From: Marisediminitalea lipolytica | GTDB lineage: Bacteria; Pseudomonadota; Gammaproteobacteria; Enterobacterales; Alteromonadaceae | DNA: 64,000 bases | NCBI RefSeq assembly: GCF_001758465.1 | Contig: NZ_MJIC01000017.1 | Coordinates: 1-64,000, forward strand | Reading direction: 5' to 3' | Position numbers and translations under genes: made by a program | Shown here: in pieces, positions 35,180 through 45,609 of the stretch | How the letters are laid out: every line of letters starts with the position of its first letter | Position numbering within the stretch: position 1 is the stretch's first letter | Notes under the pieces: generated by a model | The model's input: only the letters and a program-made list of their open reading frames with translations | Database searches by the model: none | Told to the model about the DNA's origin: nothing

Positions 35180-36454
35180 TTAATTCTTTTTGTGATGCGG
35201 ACGTTTGTTGCCAGAGCCGTTTCGACGTGAAGACGGGCGGCGATTCTGTCTGCGTTGGCGCGGTTTGGGCGGCGTGATGTCGTCCAGTAGCGCGTCCTGC
35301 ACATATTCTGTTACCGGAATCGCATGCTGAATATAGCTCTCGATGCCTGGCAAATTCAGTGCATATTTTTCGCAGGCAAAGCTGATAGCAACACCGCTTT
35401 TACCGGCACGGCCAGTCCGACCAATCCGGTGAACATAATCTTCCGGGTCATCGGGTAAATCGTAGTTGAAGACGTGGGTTACCGCTTCGATGTGCAGACC
35501 ACGGGCAGCAACGTCGGTTGCGACCAGAATATCCAGGTTGCCACCGGTAAAGTCTTCAAGAATGCCAAGGCGCTTCTTCTGCGGTACGTCGCCACTAAGC
35601 AGGCCCACGCGGTGACCATCGGCTTCCAGCCAGTCGGCAACGCGTTCACAGCCATGCTTGGTGTTTGCAAAAACAATGGCTTTGTCCGGCCATTCTTCTT
35701 CCATTAGCGTAAGCAGCAGTTTAATTTTGTCGTCATCTGAAGGATAAAACAATTCTTCTGACACGCGACTGGCGGTCATTTGCTGAGCTTCAACCTGCAC
35801 ATGGGTTGGATTGTTCATGTGTTCGTAAGCCAGTTCCTGTACCCGATAGCTCAGGGTGGCAGAAAATAGCATACTTAAACGGTTGGCTGCCGGCGGCATA
35901 CGGCGGAATAAAAAGCGGATATCCTTGATAAAGCCCAGATCAAACATCCGGTCAGCTTCATCGAGTACGGCGACCTGGATATTTTCCAGTGAGAATACAC
36001 CTTGCTTATAATAGTCAAGGATGCGGCCCGTCGTACCAATGATGATATCTACCCCTTCCTCCAGGGTATCACGTTGACTTTGATAACCTTCGCCCCCATA
36101 AATGAGACCAAGTGAAAGTCCTGTGTGCTTACTAAGCAATTCAGCATCATTATAAATTTGAACGGCAAGTTCCCGGGTTGGTGCCATAATAATAGCTTTA
36201 GGGCCTGCTTTCTCACCTTCGGGGTTTTCTGCCCGGCTTAAAATGTGGTGGAAAGTTGCGACCAGAAATGCCATGGTTTTACCGGTTCCGGTTTGCGCCT
36301 GGCCGGCGATGTCATTACCTTCTAATAAAGGAGGTAAGCTTAACGCCTGAATTGGTGTACAATGCGTAAAATTTGCAGCATTTAAGGCATCAATGACTTT
36401 TGTATTGATGGGTAAATCGGAAAAATGTGTTTCGGTTAAATGAGTTGTTTGCAT
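35180..36454 (-). CDS. rhlB: ATP-dependent RNA helicase RhlB
   Basis: The DEAD-box helicase of the RNA degradosome. Of 424 residues, the order is the Q motif ([12 protein letters not shown]), motif I AQTGTGKT near 55, Ia [36 protein letters not shown] and [12 protein letters not shown]. The C-terminus is basic with Arg/Gln repeats, as in RhlB. Its start [17 protein letters not shown] matches E. coli RhlB closely. It is divergent from trxA and paired with ppx/gppA downstream. Confidence 0.96.
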   Translation of the reverse strand: MQTTHLTETHFSDLPINTKVIDALNAANFTHCTPIQALSLPPLLEGNDIAGQAQTGTGKTMAFLVATFHHILSRAENPEGEKAGPKAIIMAPTRELAVQIYNDAELLSKHTGLSLGLIYGGEGYQSQRDTLEEGVDIIIGTTGRILDYYKQGVFSLENIQVAVLDEADRMFDLGFIKDIRFLFRRMPPAANRLSMLFSATLSYRVQELAYEHMNNPTHVQVEAQQMTASRVSEELFYPSDDDKIKLLLTLMEEEWPDKAIVFANTKHGCERVADWLEADGHRVGLLSGDVPQKKRLGILEDFTGGNLDILVATDVAARGLHIEAVTHVFNYDLPDDPEDYVHRIGRTGRAGKSGVAISFACEKYALNLPGIESYIQHAIPVTEYVQDALLDDITPPKPRQRRQNRRPSSRRNGSGNKRPHHKKN

Positions 36455-36554
36455 AGCTTATAGCTTATCAGTGCTTGCATTAAAAAACATTTTCTATATA
36501 ACACTTATGGTAGAGCTGAAACAAATCAGCGACAGACCAATTACGGAGAAAAGA

Positions 36555-36881
36555 ATGAGCGACAAAATTATCCAGTTGACTGACGATAAGTTCGAAGCAG
36601 ATGTTATCAATGCTGAAGGTCCTGTGCTGGTTGACTTCTGGGCCGAATGGTGTGGCCCGTGTAAAATGATTGCCCCTATTCTGGAAGAGATCGCAACCGA
36701 CTTTGAAGGAAAGTTAACAGTTGGCAAGCTGAATGTCGATGAAAATAATGAAACTCCGCCGAAATACGGTATCCGTGGTATCCCTACGCTGCTGCTGTTT
36801 AAAGGCGGTAACGTTGCAGCAACCAAAGTTGGCGCTTTATCAAAAACGCAACTGACTGAGTTCCTGAACGACAACATCTAA
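36555..36881 (+). CDS. trxA: thioredoxin 1
   Basis: A 108-residue cytoplasmic disulfide reductase. The active site W32-C33-G34-P35-C36 is intact, and the cis-proline lies in RGIPTLLLF. The start at 36555 ([13 protein letters not shown]) has CGGAG 7 nt upstream; the frame from 36471 adds 28 residues that are not thioredoxin. It has its own terminator. It is divergent from rhlB, as in E. coli. Confidence 0.98.
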   Translation: MSDKIIQLTDDKFEADVINAEGPVLVDFWAEWCGPCKMIAPILEEIATDFEGKLTVGKLNVDENNETPPKYGIRGIPTLLLFKGGNVAATKVGALSKTQLTEFLNDNI

Positions 36882-36901
36882 TCGATGTAAATCGTTAAGC
36901 G

Positions 36902-36926
36902 AAAACCGGCCGAGGCCGGTTTTTTT
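36902..36926 (+). terminator. rho-independent terminator of trxA
   Basis: A 9-bp GC-rich stem (36902-36910 with 36915-36923), a CGAG tetraloop and a T-run, 20 bp past the trxA stop. Confidence 0.92.
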
Positions 36927-37020
36927 GTGTCTGAAAATCGGTTTTTTTGATCTCGGTTAATATTCGGCCTGGGGGGCTCAGGTATATTTCCGTCCTTTTA
37001 TTATTGGCTGTTGTATCGTC

Positions 37021-38355
37021 ATGCGAAAACCTGAATTACTGTCACCCGCCGGGTCAATGAAAAACCTCCGCTATGCACTGAGTTATGGTGCAGACGCCGT
37101 GTATGCCGGACAGCCCCGGTATTCTTTGCGGGTGCGCAATAACGAATTTACCCTCGAAAAATTGCAGGAAGCCAGGCAGTACACCCGGGAGCACAATAAG
37201 CAGTTATATATTGTCAACAATATTGCGCCCCACAATACCAAGCTGCAAACGTTTGTTAAGGATCTTGCGCCGGTAGCGGCACTCAATCCGGATGCGATGA
37301 TCATGTCTGATCCCGGCATTATAATGCTAACCCGTGAGCACTTTCCGGATTTGCCAATTCACTTGTCAGTTCAGGCTAACGCCGTTAACTGGGCGTCAGT
37401 GAAGTTCTGGCAGCAGCAGGGCATTAAGCGTGTGATCTTGTCGCGGGAACTGGGCTTAAACGAAATCGAAGAGATCCGCCAGCGCTGTCCGGATATTGAG
37501 CTTGAGGTGTTCGTACATGGGGCCTTATGTATGGCGTATTCCGGCCGCTGTTTATTATCAGGCTATATTAATAAGCGTGACCCTAATCAGGGGGCTTGCA
37601 CTAACGCCTGCCGCTGGGAATACCAGGCCTCGCCCGCCAGCGAAGACGGTGTTGGTCAGTTTATTCCGGCGCGTGATGCGGTAGAGCCGACGCTGGGACT
37701 GGGTACGCCAACCGATCAGGCGTTTTTACTGACAGAGCCACAACGTCCGGATGAACCTATGCCGGCGTTCGAAGATGAACATGGCACTTATATCATGAAC
37801 TCCCGCGACCTGCGGGCGATTCAGCACGTGCAACGGTTGGTGGAAATCGGCGTTGACTCGCTCAAAATCGAGGGGCGTACTAAATCGTTCTACTACTGCG
37901 CGCGAACTGCTCAGGTATATCGCAAAGCCATTGAGGCGGCCTGCCGCGGCGAAAACTTTGATGTGGACTGGCTGCTGGAACTGGAGCATCTGGCCAACCG
38001 TGGTTACACCGACGGCTTTTTACAGCGCCATAATCACGCGGATTACCAGCAGTATGCGCGAGGCAATTCAGCCAGCTATACCCGCCAACTGGTGGGCGAG
38101 GTGACCCATGGTGATAACCGCTGGTGGTATGTTGATGTAAAAAACCGTTTCAGTGTGCAGGACAAGCTTGAGGTGATGACCCCGGATGGCAATACTGAAG
38201 TAAAAATTCAGGAGTTGTATTCGCAGCTGGGCGAAGCGCTGCTAGTCGCTCCCGGCAGTGGATATCAGGTAAAAATTCCGGCTATTCGTGGTTATCAGCC
38301 ACAGATGGCTATGTTATTACGCTGTATTGACCAACAGGAAGCTGTGCCTGCATAG
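37021..38355 (+). CDS. trhP: tRNA 5-hydroxyuridine modification protein TrhP (YegQ), U32 family
   Basis: A 444-residue peptidase-U32-family protein that makes 5-hydroxyuridine at U34 of tRNAs, using prephenate. It begins KPELLSPAGSMKNLRYA, then YGADAVYAGQPRYSLR and SVQANAVNWASV. The Fe-S Cys set lies in FVHGALCMAYSGRCLLS and GACTNACRWEY (two Cys, then two). Length and motifs match E. coli YegQ (453). It stands alone between trxA and rho. Confidence 0.92.
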   Translation: MRKPELLSPAGSMKNLRYALSYGADAVYAGQPRYSLRVRNNEFTLEKLQEARQYTREHNKQLYIVNNIAPHNTKLQTFVKDLAPVAALNPDAMIMSDPGIIMLTREHFPDLPIHLSVQANAVNWASVKFWQQQGIKRVILSRELGLNEIEEIRQRCPDIELEVFVHGALCMAYSGRCLLSGYINKRDPNQGACTNACRWEYQASPASEDGVGQFIPARDAVEPTLGLGTPTDQAFLLTEPQRPDEPMPAFEDEHGTYIMNSRDLRAIQHVQRLVEIGVDSLKIEGRTKSFYYCARTAQVYRKAIEAACRGENFDVDWLLELEHLANRGYTDGFLQRHNHADYQQYARGNSASYTRQLVGEVTHGDNRWWYVDVKNRFSVQDKLEVMTPDGNTEVKIQELYSQLGEALLVAPGSGYQVKIPAIRGYQPQMAMLLRCIDQQEAVPA

Positions 38356-38433
38356 TAGCGCCAAAACTGGCGCATACGGCTTTCGCAATCTTTTTTTAAC
38401 ATTTACAGGAATTAGTCTGGACGATAGTAAAAT

Positions 38434-38463
38434 ATGGTGCTACCTTTACTGAGTCTAGGCTAG
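38434..38463 (+). other. possible rho leader peptide
   Basis: A 9-codon frame (ATG GTG CTA ..., ending TAG), rich in Leu, lies 97 bp upstream of rho. E. coli has a rhoL leader in the same position and rho is autoregulated in its leader. There is no clear ribosome site, so it may be chance. Confidence 0.2.
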
Positions 38464-38559
38464 ACCTGGCATCCTTACTGGCCCGCTTCCGGGCACAAGC
38501 ACTACCCTATTAATTAACGAATTTCCCATAAAGACGTTCAAGCACAAAGACCCACCAGT

Positions 38560-39825
38560 ATGAATCTAACGGAACTTAAGAATAAACCAATCAGCGAATT
38601 GGTCGCCCTTGCCGAAGAAATGGGCCTCGAAAATATGGCCCGCGCGAGAAAACAAGACATTATTTTCTCGATCCTTAAATCCCACGCTAAAAGTGGCGAA
38701 GATATTTTTGGCGATGGTGTTCTGGAAATCCTCCAGGACGGCTTCGGCTTCCTGCGCTCAGCGGACTCTTCTTACCTTGCCGGGCCAGATGATATTTATG
38801 TTTCACCCAGCCAGATCAGACGCTTTAACCTGCGCACTGGTGACACTATCGCCGGGAAGATTCGCCCGCCGAAAGACAGCGAACGTTATTTTGCCCTGTT
38901 AAAAATCCGCGAAGTTAACTTCGACAAGCCAGAAAACTCCCGTAATAAAATTCTCTTCGAAAACCTTACCCCACTGCACGCTAACTCACGTCTGCGCATG
39001 GAACGTGGTAATGGTTCTTCAGAAGATATTACGGCACGTGTACTGGACCTGGCTTCACCTATTGGTAAAGGTCAGCGTGGTTTGATTGTTGCGCCACCGA
39101 AAGCGGGTAAAACGTTGTTACTGCAAAACATCGCGCAATCTATTGCGGCTAACCACCCTGATTGTGAGCTGATGGTATTGCTTATCGATGAGCGTCCGGA
39201 AGAGGTGACTGAAATGCACCGTCTGGTGCGTGGTGAAGTGGTTGCTTCGACTTTTGATGAGCCAGCAAGCCGCCACGTACAGGTTGCTGAAATGGTTATC
39301 GAAAAGGCTAAGCGTCTGGTTGAACACAAAAAAGACGTGGTTATCCTGCTTGACTCCATTACCCGTCTGGCCCGTGCTTACAACACCGTAATCCCATCAT
39401 CAGGTAAAGTACTTACCGGTGGTGTGGATGCCAATGCGCTACATAAACCGAAACGTTTCTTTGGTGCGGCACGTAACGTGGAAGAAGGCGGTAGCTTAAC
39501 TATCATCGCGACTGCCCTTATCGATACCGGCTCTAAGATGGACGAAGTTATCTACGAAGAGTTTAAAGGTACTGGTAACATGGAACTGCACCTGAATCGT
39601 AAGATTGCAGAAAAACGCGTGTTCCCGGCTATCGACTTTAACCGTTCTGGTACTCGTCGTGAAGAGTTGCTGACCAGTCAGGACGAACTGCAGAAGATGT
39701 GGATCCTGCGTAAGATTGTCCATGAAATGTCCGAAATTGATGCCATGGAATTCCTTATCAATAAACTGGCAATGACAAAGACAAATGATGAGTTTTTCGA
39801 TGCCATGAAGCGTCAGAGAAGCTAG
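38560..39825 (+). CDS. rho: transcription termination factor Rho
   Basis: A hexameric RNA-dependent ATPase that ends transcription. Its 421 residues show the N-terminal helix bundle, the RNA-binding cold-shock-like fold (DGFGFLR at 60-66, [18 protein letters not shown]), Walker [13 protein letters not shown] (174-185), [12 protein letters not shown] and [15 protein letters not shown] (Walker B). The usual length is about 419. A 204-bp leader precedes it and a strong terminator follows. It is monocistronic. Confidence 0.98.
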   Translation: MNLTELKNKPISELVALAEEMGLENMARARKQDIIFSILKSHAKSGEDIFGDGVLEILQDGFGFLRSADSSYLAGPDDIYVSPSQIRRFNLRTGDTIAGKIRPPKDSERYFALLKIREVNFDKPENSRNKILFENLTPLHANSRLRMERGNGSSEDITARVLDLASPIGKGQRGLIVAPPKAGKTLLLQNIAQSIAANHPDCELMVLLIDERPEEVTEMHRLVRGEVVASTFDEPASRHVQVAEMVIEKAKRLVEHKKDVVILLDSITRLARAYNTVIPSSGKVLTGGVDANALHKPKRFFGAARNVEEGGSLTIIATALIDTGSKMDEVIYEEFKGTGNMELHLNRKIAEKRVFPAIDFNRSGTRREELLTSQDELQKMWILRKIVHEMSEIDAMEFLINKLAMTKTNDEFFDAMKRQRS

Positions 39826-39841
39826 TCACTTTTATTGACTC

Positions 39842-39872
39842 AAAAAACCGCTGCCATTCAGCGGTTTTTTTT
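39842..39872 (+). terminator. rho-independent terminator of rho
   Basis: A 12-bp stem (39842-39853 with 39859-39870), a 5-nt loop and a run of T, 16 bp past the rho stop. Confidence 0.92.
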
Positions 39873-39915
39873 GTGATTTTTAGCAATAAGCGGTAGTGTA
39901 ACTCATCTCTTTTTT

Positions 39916-41229
39916 ATGGATAAAATTATGTTCCGAGCCGCTATTGCGATTATCCTGCCGTTATTTTCCCTGTCAGCGTTTGCCCAGTCCGATAAATTAG
40001 TCGATAAGCTGGCCAGTGATATTGAAGCCGATGTGATCAGTTGGCGTCATCACCTCCACGAATATCCCGAATTATCGAACCGCGAATACAAAACCGCTGA
40101 GTACGTTGCCCGTTTTTTGCGTTCTTTGGATTTGGATGTTCAGACCGGTGTTGCAAAAACCGGTGTAGTGGCTGTGCTTGATAGTGGCAAGCCTGGTCCG
40201 GTGGTTGCATTAAGAGCTGACATGGATGGCCTGCCTGTACCAGAACAAAATGACTTACCATGGCGGTCAGAGCAGCGCGGCGAATACAATGGCAACGAGG
40301 TGCCGGTGATGCATGCTTGTGGTCATGATACCCACATGGCCATGCTAATGGGGGCGGCCTCAGTACTGACCTCGATGAAAGACAAATTACACGGCAAAGT
40401 GAAATTTATCTTCCAGCCAGCTGAAGAAGGCGCCCCTGCCGGCGAGAAGGGCGGGGCTGAAGTGATGGTTGAAGAAGGTGTGTTAAAGAACCCCGACGTC
40501 GATGTGATTTTTGGTTTGCACATTAGCGCCAACAACGACATCGGTACGGTGAGCTACAATTCTGGCGGAACCATGGCGGCGGTTGACCCATTCAAGATAG
40601 TTATTCATGGCAAGCAGGCCCACGGTGCTTATCCATGGAAGAGCGTTGACCCTATTACGACCGCGGCGCAAATGATAATGTCGCTGCAAACCATAGTAAG
40701 CCGCGAACTGAAAATCATCGATGATGCTGCGGTTGTGACTATTGGTTCCATCCATGGTGGCAACCGTTCTAATATCATTCCCAACGAAGTGGAAATGGTC
40801 GGCACTATTCGTACCCTTAATCACGCCGCGAGAGAGCACGTTTATGAGGCCATGGCCCGCAAAGTGAAAGGTATTGCCGACAGCATGGGCGCTACTGCAG
40901 AGCTAACCTTGCCACTGGATTACAACTATCCGATTACCTACAACGATCCGGCATTAACTGCGAAGATGATCCCAACAGTTGAGCGCACCGCGGGCAAGGA
41001 TAAAACTATTCTGGCTAAACCTGTGACCGGCGCAGAAGATTTTTCGTTTTATCAGGAAAAGGTGCCTGGCCTGTTTATGTGGTTAGGCGGTAAGCCGCTG
41101 GATGTGGCGGTAGAAGATTCTCCAGCACACCATACGCCGGAGTTTTATGTAGATGATGCGGGCATGAAACTAGGCGTAAAAGTGCTGACCAATCTGACGC
41201 TCGATTACATGGATGCACACAACGACTAA
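39916..41229 (+). CDS. exported M20-family amidohydrolase
   Basis: A 437-residue metallohydrolase of the hippurate/N-acyl-amino-acid hydrolase type. It has a Sec signal (AIAIILPLFSLSAFAQS) and so is periplasmic. Metal-binding blocks are MHACGHDTHM (Cys and His), the QPAEEGAP pair of Glu and a C-terminal HHTPEF. It should cut amide-linked acyl groups from amino acids or peptides. Either ATG (39916 or 39928) could start it; only the second has a weak GGAT. The hybrid kinase gene follows 6 bp after its stop, suggesting co-transcription. Confidence 0.88.
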   Translation: MDKIMFRAAIAIILPLFSLSAFAQSDKLVDKLASDIEADVISWRHHLHEYPELSNREYKTAEYVARFLRSLDLDVQTGVAKTGVVAVLDSGKPGPVVALRADMDGLPVPEQNDLPWRSEQRGEYNGNEVPVMHACGHDTHMAMLMGAASVLTSMKDKLHGKVKFIFQPAEEGAPAGEKGGAEVMVEEGVLKNPDVDVIFGLHISANNDIGTVSYNSGGTMAAVDPFKIVIHGKQAHGAYPWKSVDPITTAAQMIMSLQTIVSRELKIIDDAAVVTIGSIHGGNRSNIIPNEVEMVGTIRTLNHAAREHVYEAMARKVKGIADSMGATAELTLPLDYNYPITYNDPALTAKMIPTVERTAGKDKTILAKPVTGAEDFSFYQEKVPGLFMWLGGKPLDVAVEDSPAHHTPEFYVDDAGMKLGVKVLTNLTLDYMDAHND

Positions 41230-41235
41230 CACTCT

Positions 41236-44052
41236 ATGTTAAACCGTATTCTGCTGGCATTGACCCTGGCGCTGGCCGGGGCCGCTCTTAATTTACTGCC
41301 CGCTCCACTGGAGAGTGGCGGGCTGGTATTTTTTGGCGGTGGATTTGCCATCACGGCGGCGTTACTTTTTCCATTTTACCTCACTCTGCTGGTCACCCTG
41401 ATGGTCTACGGGGTCTTGCTGATACATCATGACTCGCCGCTTCTGATTGTTTTTCTGGCATTACAACCGTTGCTAATCGCGGCGCTGTATAAAAAGGATG
41501 ACGTGCTAAGTCCGCTAAAGCTGGGCATAGGCTGGTGGAGTGGTTTGATTCTGCCGGTGTATATCGTGTTTGTGTATGCCGCTTACCACAGTGAGTTTAG
41601 CCTGGCGCTAACGGCACATTCTATCACCTGGCTAAGCGGTATTTTTTGTTGCCTGTTTGGCCATTTGCTCTTTTTGGTGCTAATCCGGTACCTGCCATTG
41701 GATTATGTGCTGCATTTTAATGCTGAGACACTGTTTCGGTATATGTTTGCCTCGCTGTTTTTCTTTGTTGTACTGATTATCACTTATGTGCATGTGGGGC
41801 AACTGCAACGGCAGCAGGCTAACCAGGTAGAATCTTACATGGAGCAACGTGCTCAGGTTATGACCACTGAGCTGAGAAACTTTTTAGACCATCATGCCGG
41901 GGCAATCAGTAATACCGCGAAAACCATGACGCTGGCCCAAAAGCACGGTGCGCCGCTGGATGCGATGGCAGCGGAAACCCTGTCTAACCTGGCCCGGGAG
42001 TATCCTGAGTTCCTGACCTTTTTAGTGGCGGACAGGCACGGCAGTATTAGCCATTCTTACCCAACCAATCTGCTTACCCGGGCAAAGCGGTTGAATCAGG
42101 CAAATGTGGCTCAGCGAGAATATTTTAAGCAGGCTGAGTCTGGTGTCGACGTGTTTGTCTCCGAAGTTTTTGAGGGGCGCGGATTCGGTAATGATCCTAT
42201 CGTCGCTATCTCCAGCCCACTTTATGATGCCAGCGGGCAGTTTGCCGGCATATTGGAGGGCTCGCTGAATCTAAGTAGTTTTGTTGAGTACGACAGCCGC
42301 AATCTACCGCTGTTTTGGAGTATTTATCAGGACCGTAACGACAAGCTGGTTTACGCCTCTCCAGAATTGCGGCTGGATGTTTTGGCTCGTCCGGAATTAC
42401 CTGAATGCACCAGGAACAGTTGTTTTATGCGTGAGCAGGCACTGGGCCGTGAATGGTTTATCGCCAGCACCCGCGATGATGTATCCGGCTGGAAAGTGAC
42501 TATGCTGTTTGAAATCAGCAGCTACAGGGCGATGAGCGTGAATTACCTGCAGTGGGCGATTGTTTTACTGATTTTTTTAGCGCTGGTTGGGATTGTCCTG
42601 GGGGGGCGAGTTGCCCGGGTGTTCTCCCGTCCTATCCGGGAGTTAATGAAAACCTTTGCCGGGTACTCTCCGGAAAATCCCATTCCTATTCATTCGTTTA
42701 ATAAAGACAGCCTGCAACTCAAAGAGATTTCTGGCCTGGCCGAGGAATTCAGCGAGTTGGGTGAGCGTCTGGTCAGCGCATTTGACGAGCTGACCAGCTC
42801 CCGACAACGCCAGCGTACGCTAAATGAAGAACTTGAACAACTTAACCTGACGCTAACCGAGCGGGTGGAAGAAAAAACTGCCTCACTGATTCAGGCGCTG
42901 GCACAGGCCGAGGCGGCCAGTGTCTCCAAGTCACAGTTTCTGGCTAATATGTCACACGAAATCCGCACACCCATGAACGGTATTCTCGGTACTTGCGAAA
43001 ATCTGTTGGAACAGCCGCTACGGGATGATATCAAAAGACGGGTGCAGGTCATTGTTCAGTCAGCCAATAATCTGCTGCTGATCCTCGATAGTATTCTCGA
43101 CTGGTCTAAAATTGAAGCTGGCAAAATGAAAGTAACACGCCATCCTTTTGCTCCCCGGCAGGTGATTCAGGCCTGTGCTGATATTCACCGCCAGGCGGCA
43201 AGTCGGAAGCAAATAAGTTTGGAAGTGAGCTGGGACAACAATTTGCCACCTGTGCTACTGGGCGATGCCGGTAAAATAAGTCAGATTTTAAATAATCTGT
43301 TAAGTAATGCGGTTAAATTCACGTCCCTTGGCGGGGTGCTAATTCAAGTGTCTTACCAGCAGGGACAGCTGATTATTTCGGTGAAGGACACTGGCATAGG
43401 CATATCGGCAAAAGATGCAAAGCTCATTTTTGAGCAGTTTGTCCAGGCTGATGCCTCCAGCTCCCGACAGTTTAGCGGCACCGGACTTGGATTATCGATC
43501 ACCAGTAAGTTGGTGGAATTAATGGATGGTGATATTACGCTTAACAGCGAACGGGAGAAGGGCAGTGAGTTTATTGTTAAGCTTCCATTAGCCACCACAA
43601 CACAACAGATTGAAGATACACAGCAGTCGTCATTTGTGTTGCCCGCGGGGCTCAAAATACTGGTTGTCGAAGACAACGACATTAATGCTGAAATTATTCT
43701 GGATATGCTGAAAGACGTCAAAGTGAAGTGCTTGCGAGCCAAAGATGGTGCCGAAGCGCTGGAAATTTTGTCGCGGTTCGATTTTAACCTGGTGCTGATG
43801 GATTGTCAGATGCCGGTAATGGATGGCTTTTCTGCCACTCGAGCTATTCGTGATTTGCCCGGTAGCAAAGCTGAAGTGCCGGTAATAGCGTTAACGGCAA
43901 ATGCTTTTGAAGACGACCGCAAAGCGTGCCTCAGTGCAGGAATGAATGATTATTTGAGTAAGCCGGTCAGACGCACCAGCTTACTCAAAACCATTATCAG
44001 CTACGTCGGTTCTCAAGCAGAGATTCCCGAAACGCCTGAGCTGAAAGACTGA
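41236..44052 (+). CDS. hybrid sensor histidine kinase/response regulator
   Basis: A 938-residue membrane sensor. Its N-terminal 185 residues have about six helices. A periplasmic Cache-like sensor (about 200-430, with FLTFLVADRHGSISHSYP and AISSPLYDASGQFAG), a helix (about 435-455), a HAMP-like region and a coiled coil follow. The HisKA domain carries H574 (MSHEIRTP), and the ATPase domain has NLLSNAVKF and GTGLGLSI. The C-terminal receiver carries phospho-acceptor D856 (LVLMDCQMPVMDG). The phosphorelay must pass to a histidine phosphotransfer protein elsewhere. Its 3' end overlaps the LysR gene by 56 bp, tail to tail. Confidence 0.92.
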   Translation: MLNRILLALTLALAGAALNLLPAPLESGGLVFFGGGFAITAALLFPFYLTLLVTLMVYGVLLIHHDSPLLIVFLALQPLLIAALYKKDDVLSPLKLGIGWWSGLILPVYIVFVYAAYHSEFSLALTAHSITWLSGIFCCLFGHLLFLVLIRYLPLDYVLHFNAETLFRYMFASLFFFVVLIITYVHVGQLQRQQANQVESYMEQRAQVMTTELRNFLDHHAGAISNTAKTMTLAQKHGAPLDAMAAETLSNLAREYPEFLTFLVADRHGSISHSYPTNLLTRAKRLNQANVAQREYFKQAESGVDVFVSEVFEGRGFGNDPIVAISSPLYDASGQFAGILEGSLNLSSFVEYDSRNLPLFWSIYQDRNDKLVYASPELRLDVLARPELPECTRNSCFMREQALGREWFIASTRDDVSGWKVTMLFEISSYRAMSVNYLQWAIVLLIFLALVGIVLGGRVARVFSRPIRELMKTFAGYSPENPIPIHSFNKDSLQLKEISGLAEEFSELGERLVSAFDELTSSRQRQRTLNEELEQLNLTLTERVEEKTASLIQALAQAEAASVSKSQFLANMSHEIRTPMNGILGTCENLLEQPLRDDIKRRVQVIVQSANNLLLILDSILDWSKIEAGKMKVTRHPFAPRQVIQACADIHRQAASRKQISLEVSWDNNLPPVLLGDAGKISQILNNLLSNAVKFTSLGGVLIQVSYQQGQLIISVKDTGIGISAKDAKLIFEQFVQADASSSRQFSGTGLGLSITSKLVELMDGDITLNSEREKGSEFIVKLPLATTTQQIEDTQQSSFVLPAGLKILVVEDNDINAEIILDMLKDVKVKCLRAKDGAEALEILSRFDFNLVLMDCQMPVMDGFSATRAIRDLPGSKAEVPVIALTANAFEDDRKACLSAGMNDYLSKPVRRTSLLKTIISYVGSQAEIPETPELKD

Positions 44053-44881
44053 TTGGGCGACGGCGGTTAGTCACTACCTGCCATGTGCTTTGAATCGGGA
44101 AGTCTTTAACAGTGAGCACCTTTACGCTGTCGGCAGTGGCCTGATCCAACGTATGCTGAGAAAGAACGGCCAGGCCCAGCCCCGCAGATACTGCCAGGCG
44201 GATAGCTTCGTTACTTTCAATAATCATCGTATTTCTGAAGGTGACGCCATGCTTATCGCAGTAGTCATCAAGGGTTCGCCTGGTGCCGCTGCCTCGCTCC
44301 CTTAACAAGAACTTGGCGTCGGTAAGGTCGCTCAGCGCACAGTTATCCGGGCCGTCATAATCACTCGGAGCAATCACTACCAGCGGGTTGGCCAGGAAAG
44401 GCTCACAAATGAGTTCATCGTCTTCTGGCGGGTAGGTAAAAATATACAAATCGTCGCGGTTTTGCATCAAACGTTCGGCAATCTGTTCACGGTTACCTAC
44501 GGTAAAGCGTACGTCAATATTGGGGTGTTGCTTACAAAAAGGGCTTAACAAAGGCGGTATAATGTACTTAGCCGTGGTTACAACCGCGAGCTTTAATGAG
44601 CCTACCTCTACGCCTTGTAATGCGCTGATCTGGCTTTTCAACTTGTCCTGTGAAGACAGAATTTCCTGGGCGCAGCGATACACGGCGGCACCGGCTTCGG
44701 TGAGTTGCACATTGCCCTGAAAGTGCTCAATTAATGGTAAGCCTATAATGCTGTTGAGTTTCTTTAATTGCAGGGAAACCGTTGGTTGTGACAACTGCAA
44801 CGCATTCGAGGCGGCGGTGACTGAGCCGCAATCAACAACTTGCTGAAAAACTTCAAGCAGTCTAAAGGTCAGTGTATTCAT
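43997..44881 (-). CDS. LysR-family transcriptional regulator
   Basis: A 294-residue regulator. The winged helix-turn-helix lies at about 4-65 (LLEVFQQVVDCGSVTAASNAL, QPTVSLQLKKL), followed by the effector domain (LKLAVVTTAKYIIPPLLSPF, LLRERGSGTRRTLDDY). The RERGSGTR stretch is shared with the CbbR/RbcR-like subgroup that senses metabolites. GGA is 6 nt before the ATG. It is convergent with the hybrid kinase and its coding end overlaps the kinase's last 56 bp. Target genes are unknown; the divergent neighbour is purE, 240 bp away. Confidence 0.9.
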   Translation of the reverse strand: MNTLTFRLLEVFQQVVDCGSVTAASNALQLSQPTVSLQLKKLNSIIGLPLIEHFQGNVQLTEAGAAVYRCAQEILSSQDKLKSQISALQGVEVGSLKLAVVTTAKYIIPPLLSPFCKQHPNIDVRFTVGNREQIAERLMQNRDDLYIFTYPPEDDELICEPFLANPLVVIAPSDYDGPDNCALSDLTDAKFLLRERGSGTRRTLDDYCDKHGVTFRNTMIIESNEAIRLAVSAGLGLAVLSQHTLDQATADSVKVLTVKDFPIQSTWQVVTNRRRPISLSAQAFRESLLENRRS

Positions 44882-45121
44882 AGGACATCCAATAAGATAG
44901 TTAAAATAAAAATATACTAAAAATTAATTTATTTCTATCTATAGTAAAAATAAAACCTGCAAAGTTTTAAATTAACCGGAAGAGGCGCAGCACAATTGCT
45001 GACAAATAGTCGCAACCTATGGGCAAACGGGCGAAAATGAGCTAACATCGACCGCTTTTCAAGCACAGCTCAACGTAACGCTGAAGCTAATGGTTAACGC
45101 AAAGTCTGTGAGGACTGCAAA

Positions 45122-45607
45122 ATGGCAAAAATCGCAATTGTAATGGGGTCAACCTCTGATTGGCCGACTATGCAAAACGCGGCAGTAATGCTCAAGCAAT
45201 TTGGTGTTGAATTTGAGGCACAGGTTGTCTCGGCTCACCGTACTCCTAATCTGTTAGTCGAATTTGCTGAACAAGCTGAACAAAATGGCTTTTGCGCCAT
45301 TATCGCTGGCGCCGGCGGCGCGGCTCACTTGCCAGGTATGATTGCTGCACATACGCATCTGCCGGTATTCGGCTGTCCGGTAAAATCAAAAGCACTTAAT
45401 GGCCTCGACTCATTATTGTCTATTGTACAAATGCCGAAAGGTGTTGCTGTGGGCACCCTGGCCATTGGCGAAGCGGGTGCCGCTAATGCCGGCTTGCTGG
45501 CTGCGCAGGTGGTTGCTTTGCAGGACCCGGCGGTCAGAGAAGCTATTATTGCCTTCCGCAAAGCGCAAACTGACACTGTACTGGCTAACGGCAAACTGGA
45601 GCTGTAA
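45122..45607 (+). CDS. purE: N5-carboxyaminoimidazole ribonucleotide mutase
   Basis: Converts N5-CAIR to CAIR in purine biosynthesis. Of 161 residues, the phosphate-binding [10 protein letters not shown] lies at the start, then [11 protein letters not shown] with the catalytic His region and [21 protein letters not shown] sits 7 nt before the ATG. The next gene is purK, 2 bp on, forming the standard operon. No convincing PurR box was found in the upstream 240 bp by eye. Confidence 0.97.
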   Translation: MAKIAIVMGSTSDWPTMQNAAVMLKQFGVEFEAQVVSAHRTPNLLVEFAEQAEQNGFCAIIAGAGGAAHLPGMIAAHTHLPVFGCPVKSKALNGLDSLLSIVQMPKGVAVGTLAIGEAGAANAGLLAAQVVALQDPAVREAIIAFRKAQTDTVLANGKLEL

Positions 45608-45609
45608 AT

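Noticed and set aside
35164-35304. N-terminal extension of ppx/gppA
   Set aside because: The 47 residues before MQPQTDFD overlap rhlB's 3' coding end and look like its shadow; the core begins after the ATG at 35163.
44882-45121. Possible PurR operator upstream of purEK
   Set aside because: AACGCAAAG near 45097 resembles half of a PurR box, but the second half does not match the palindrome.
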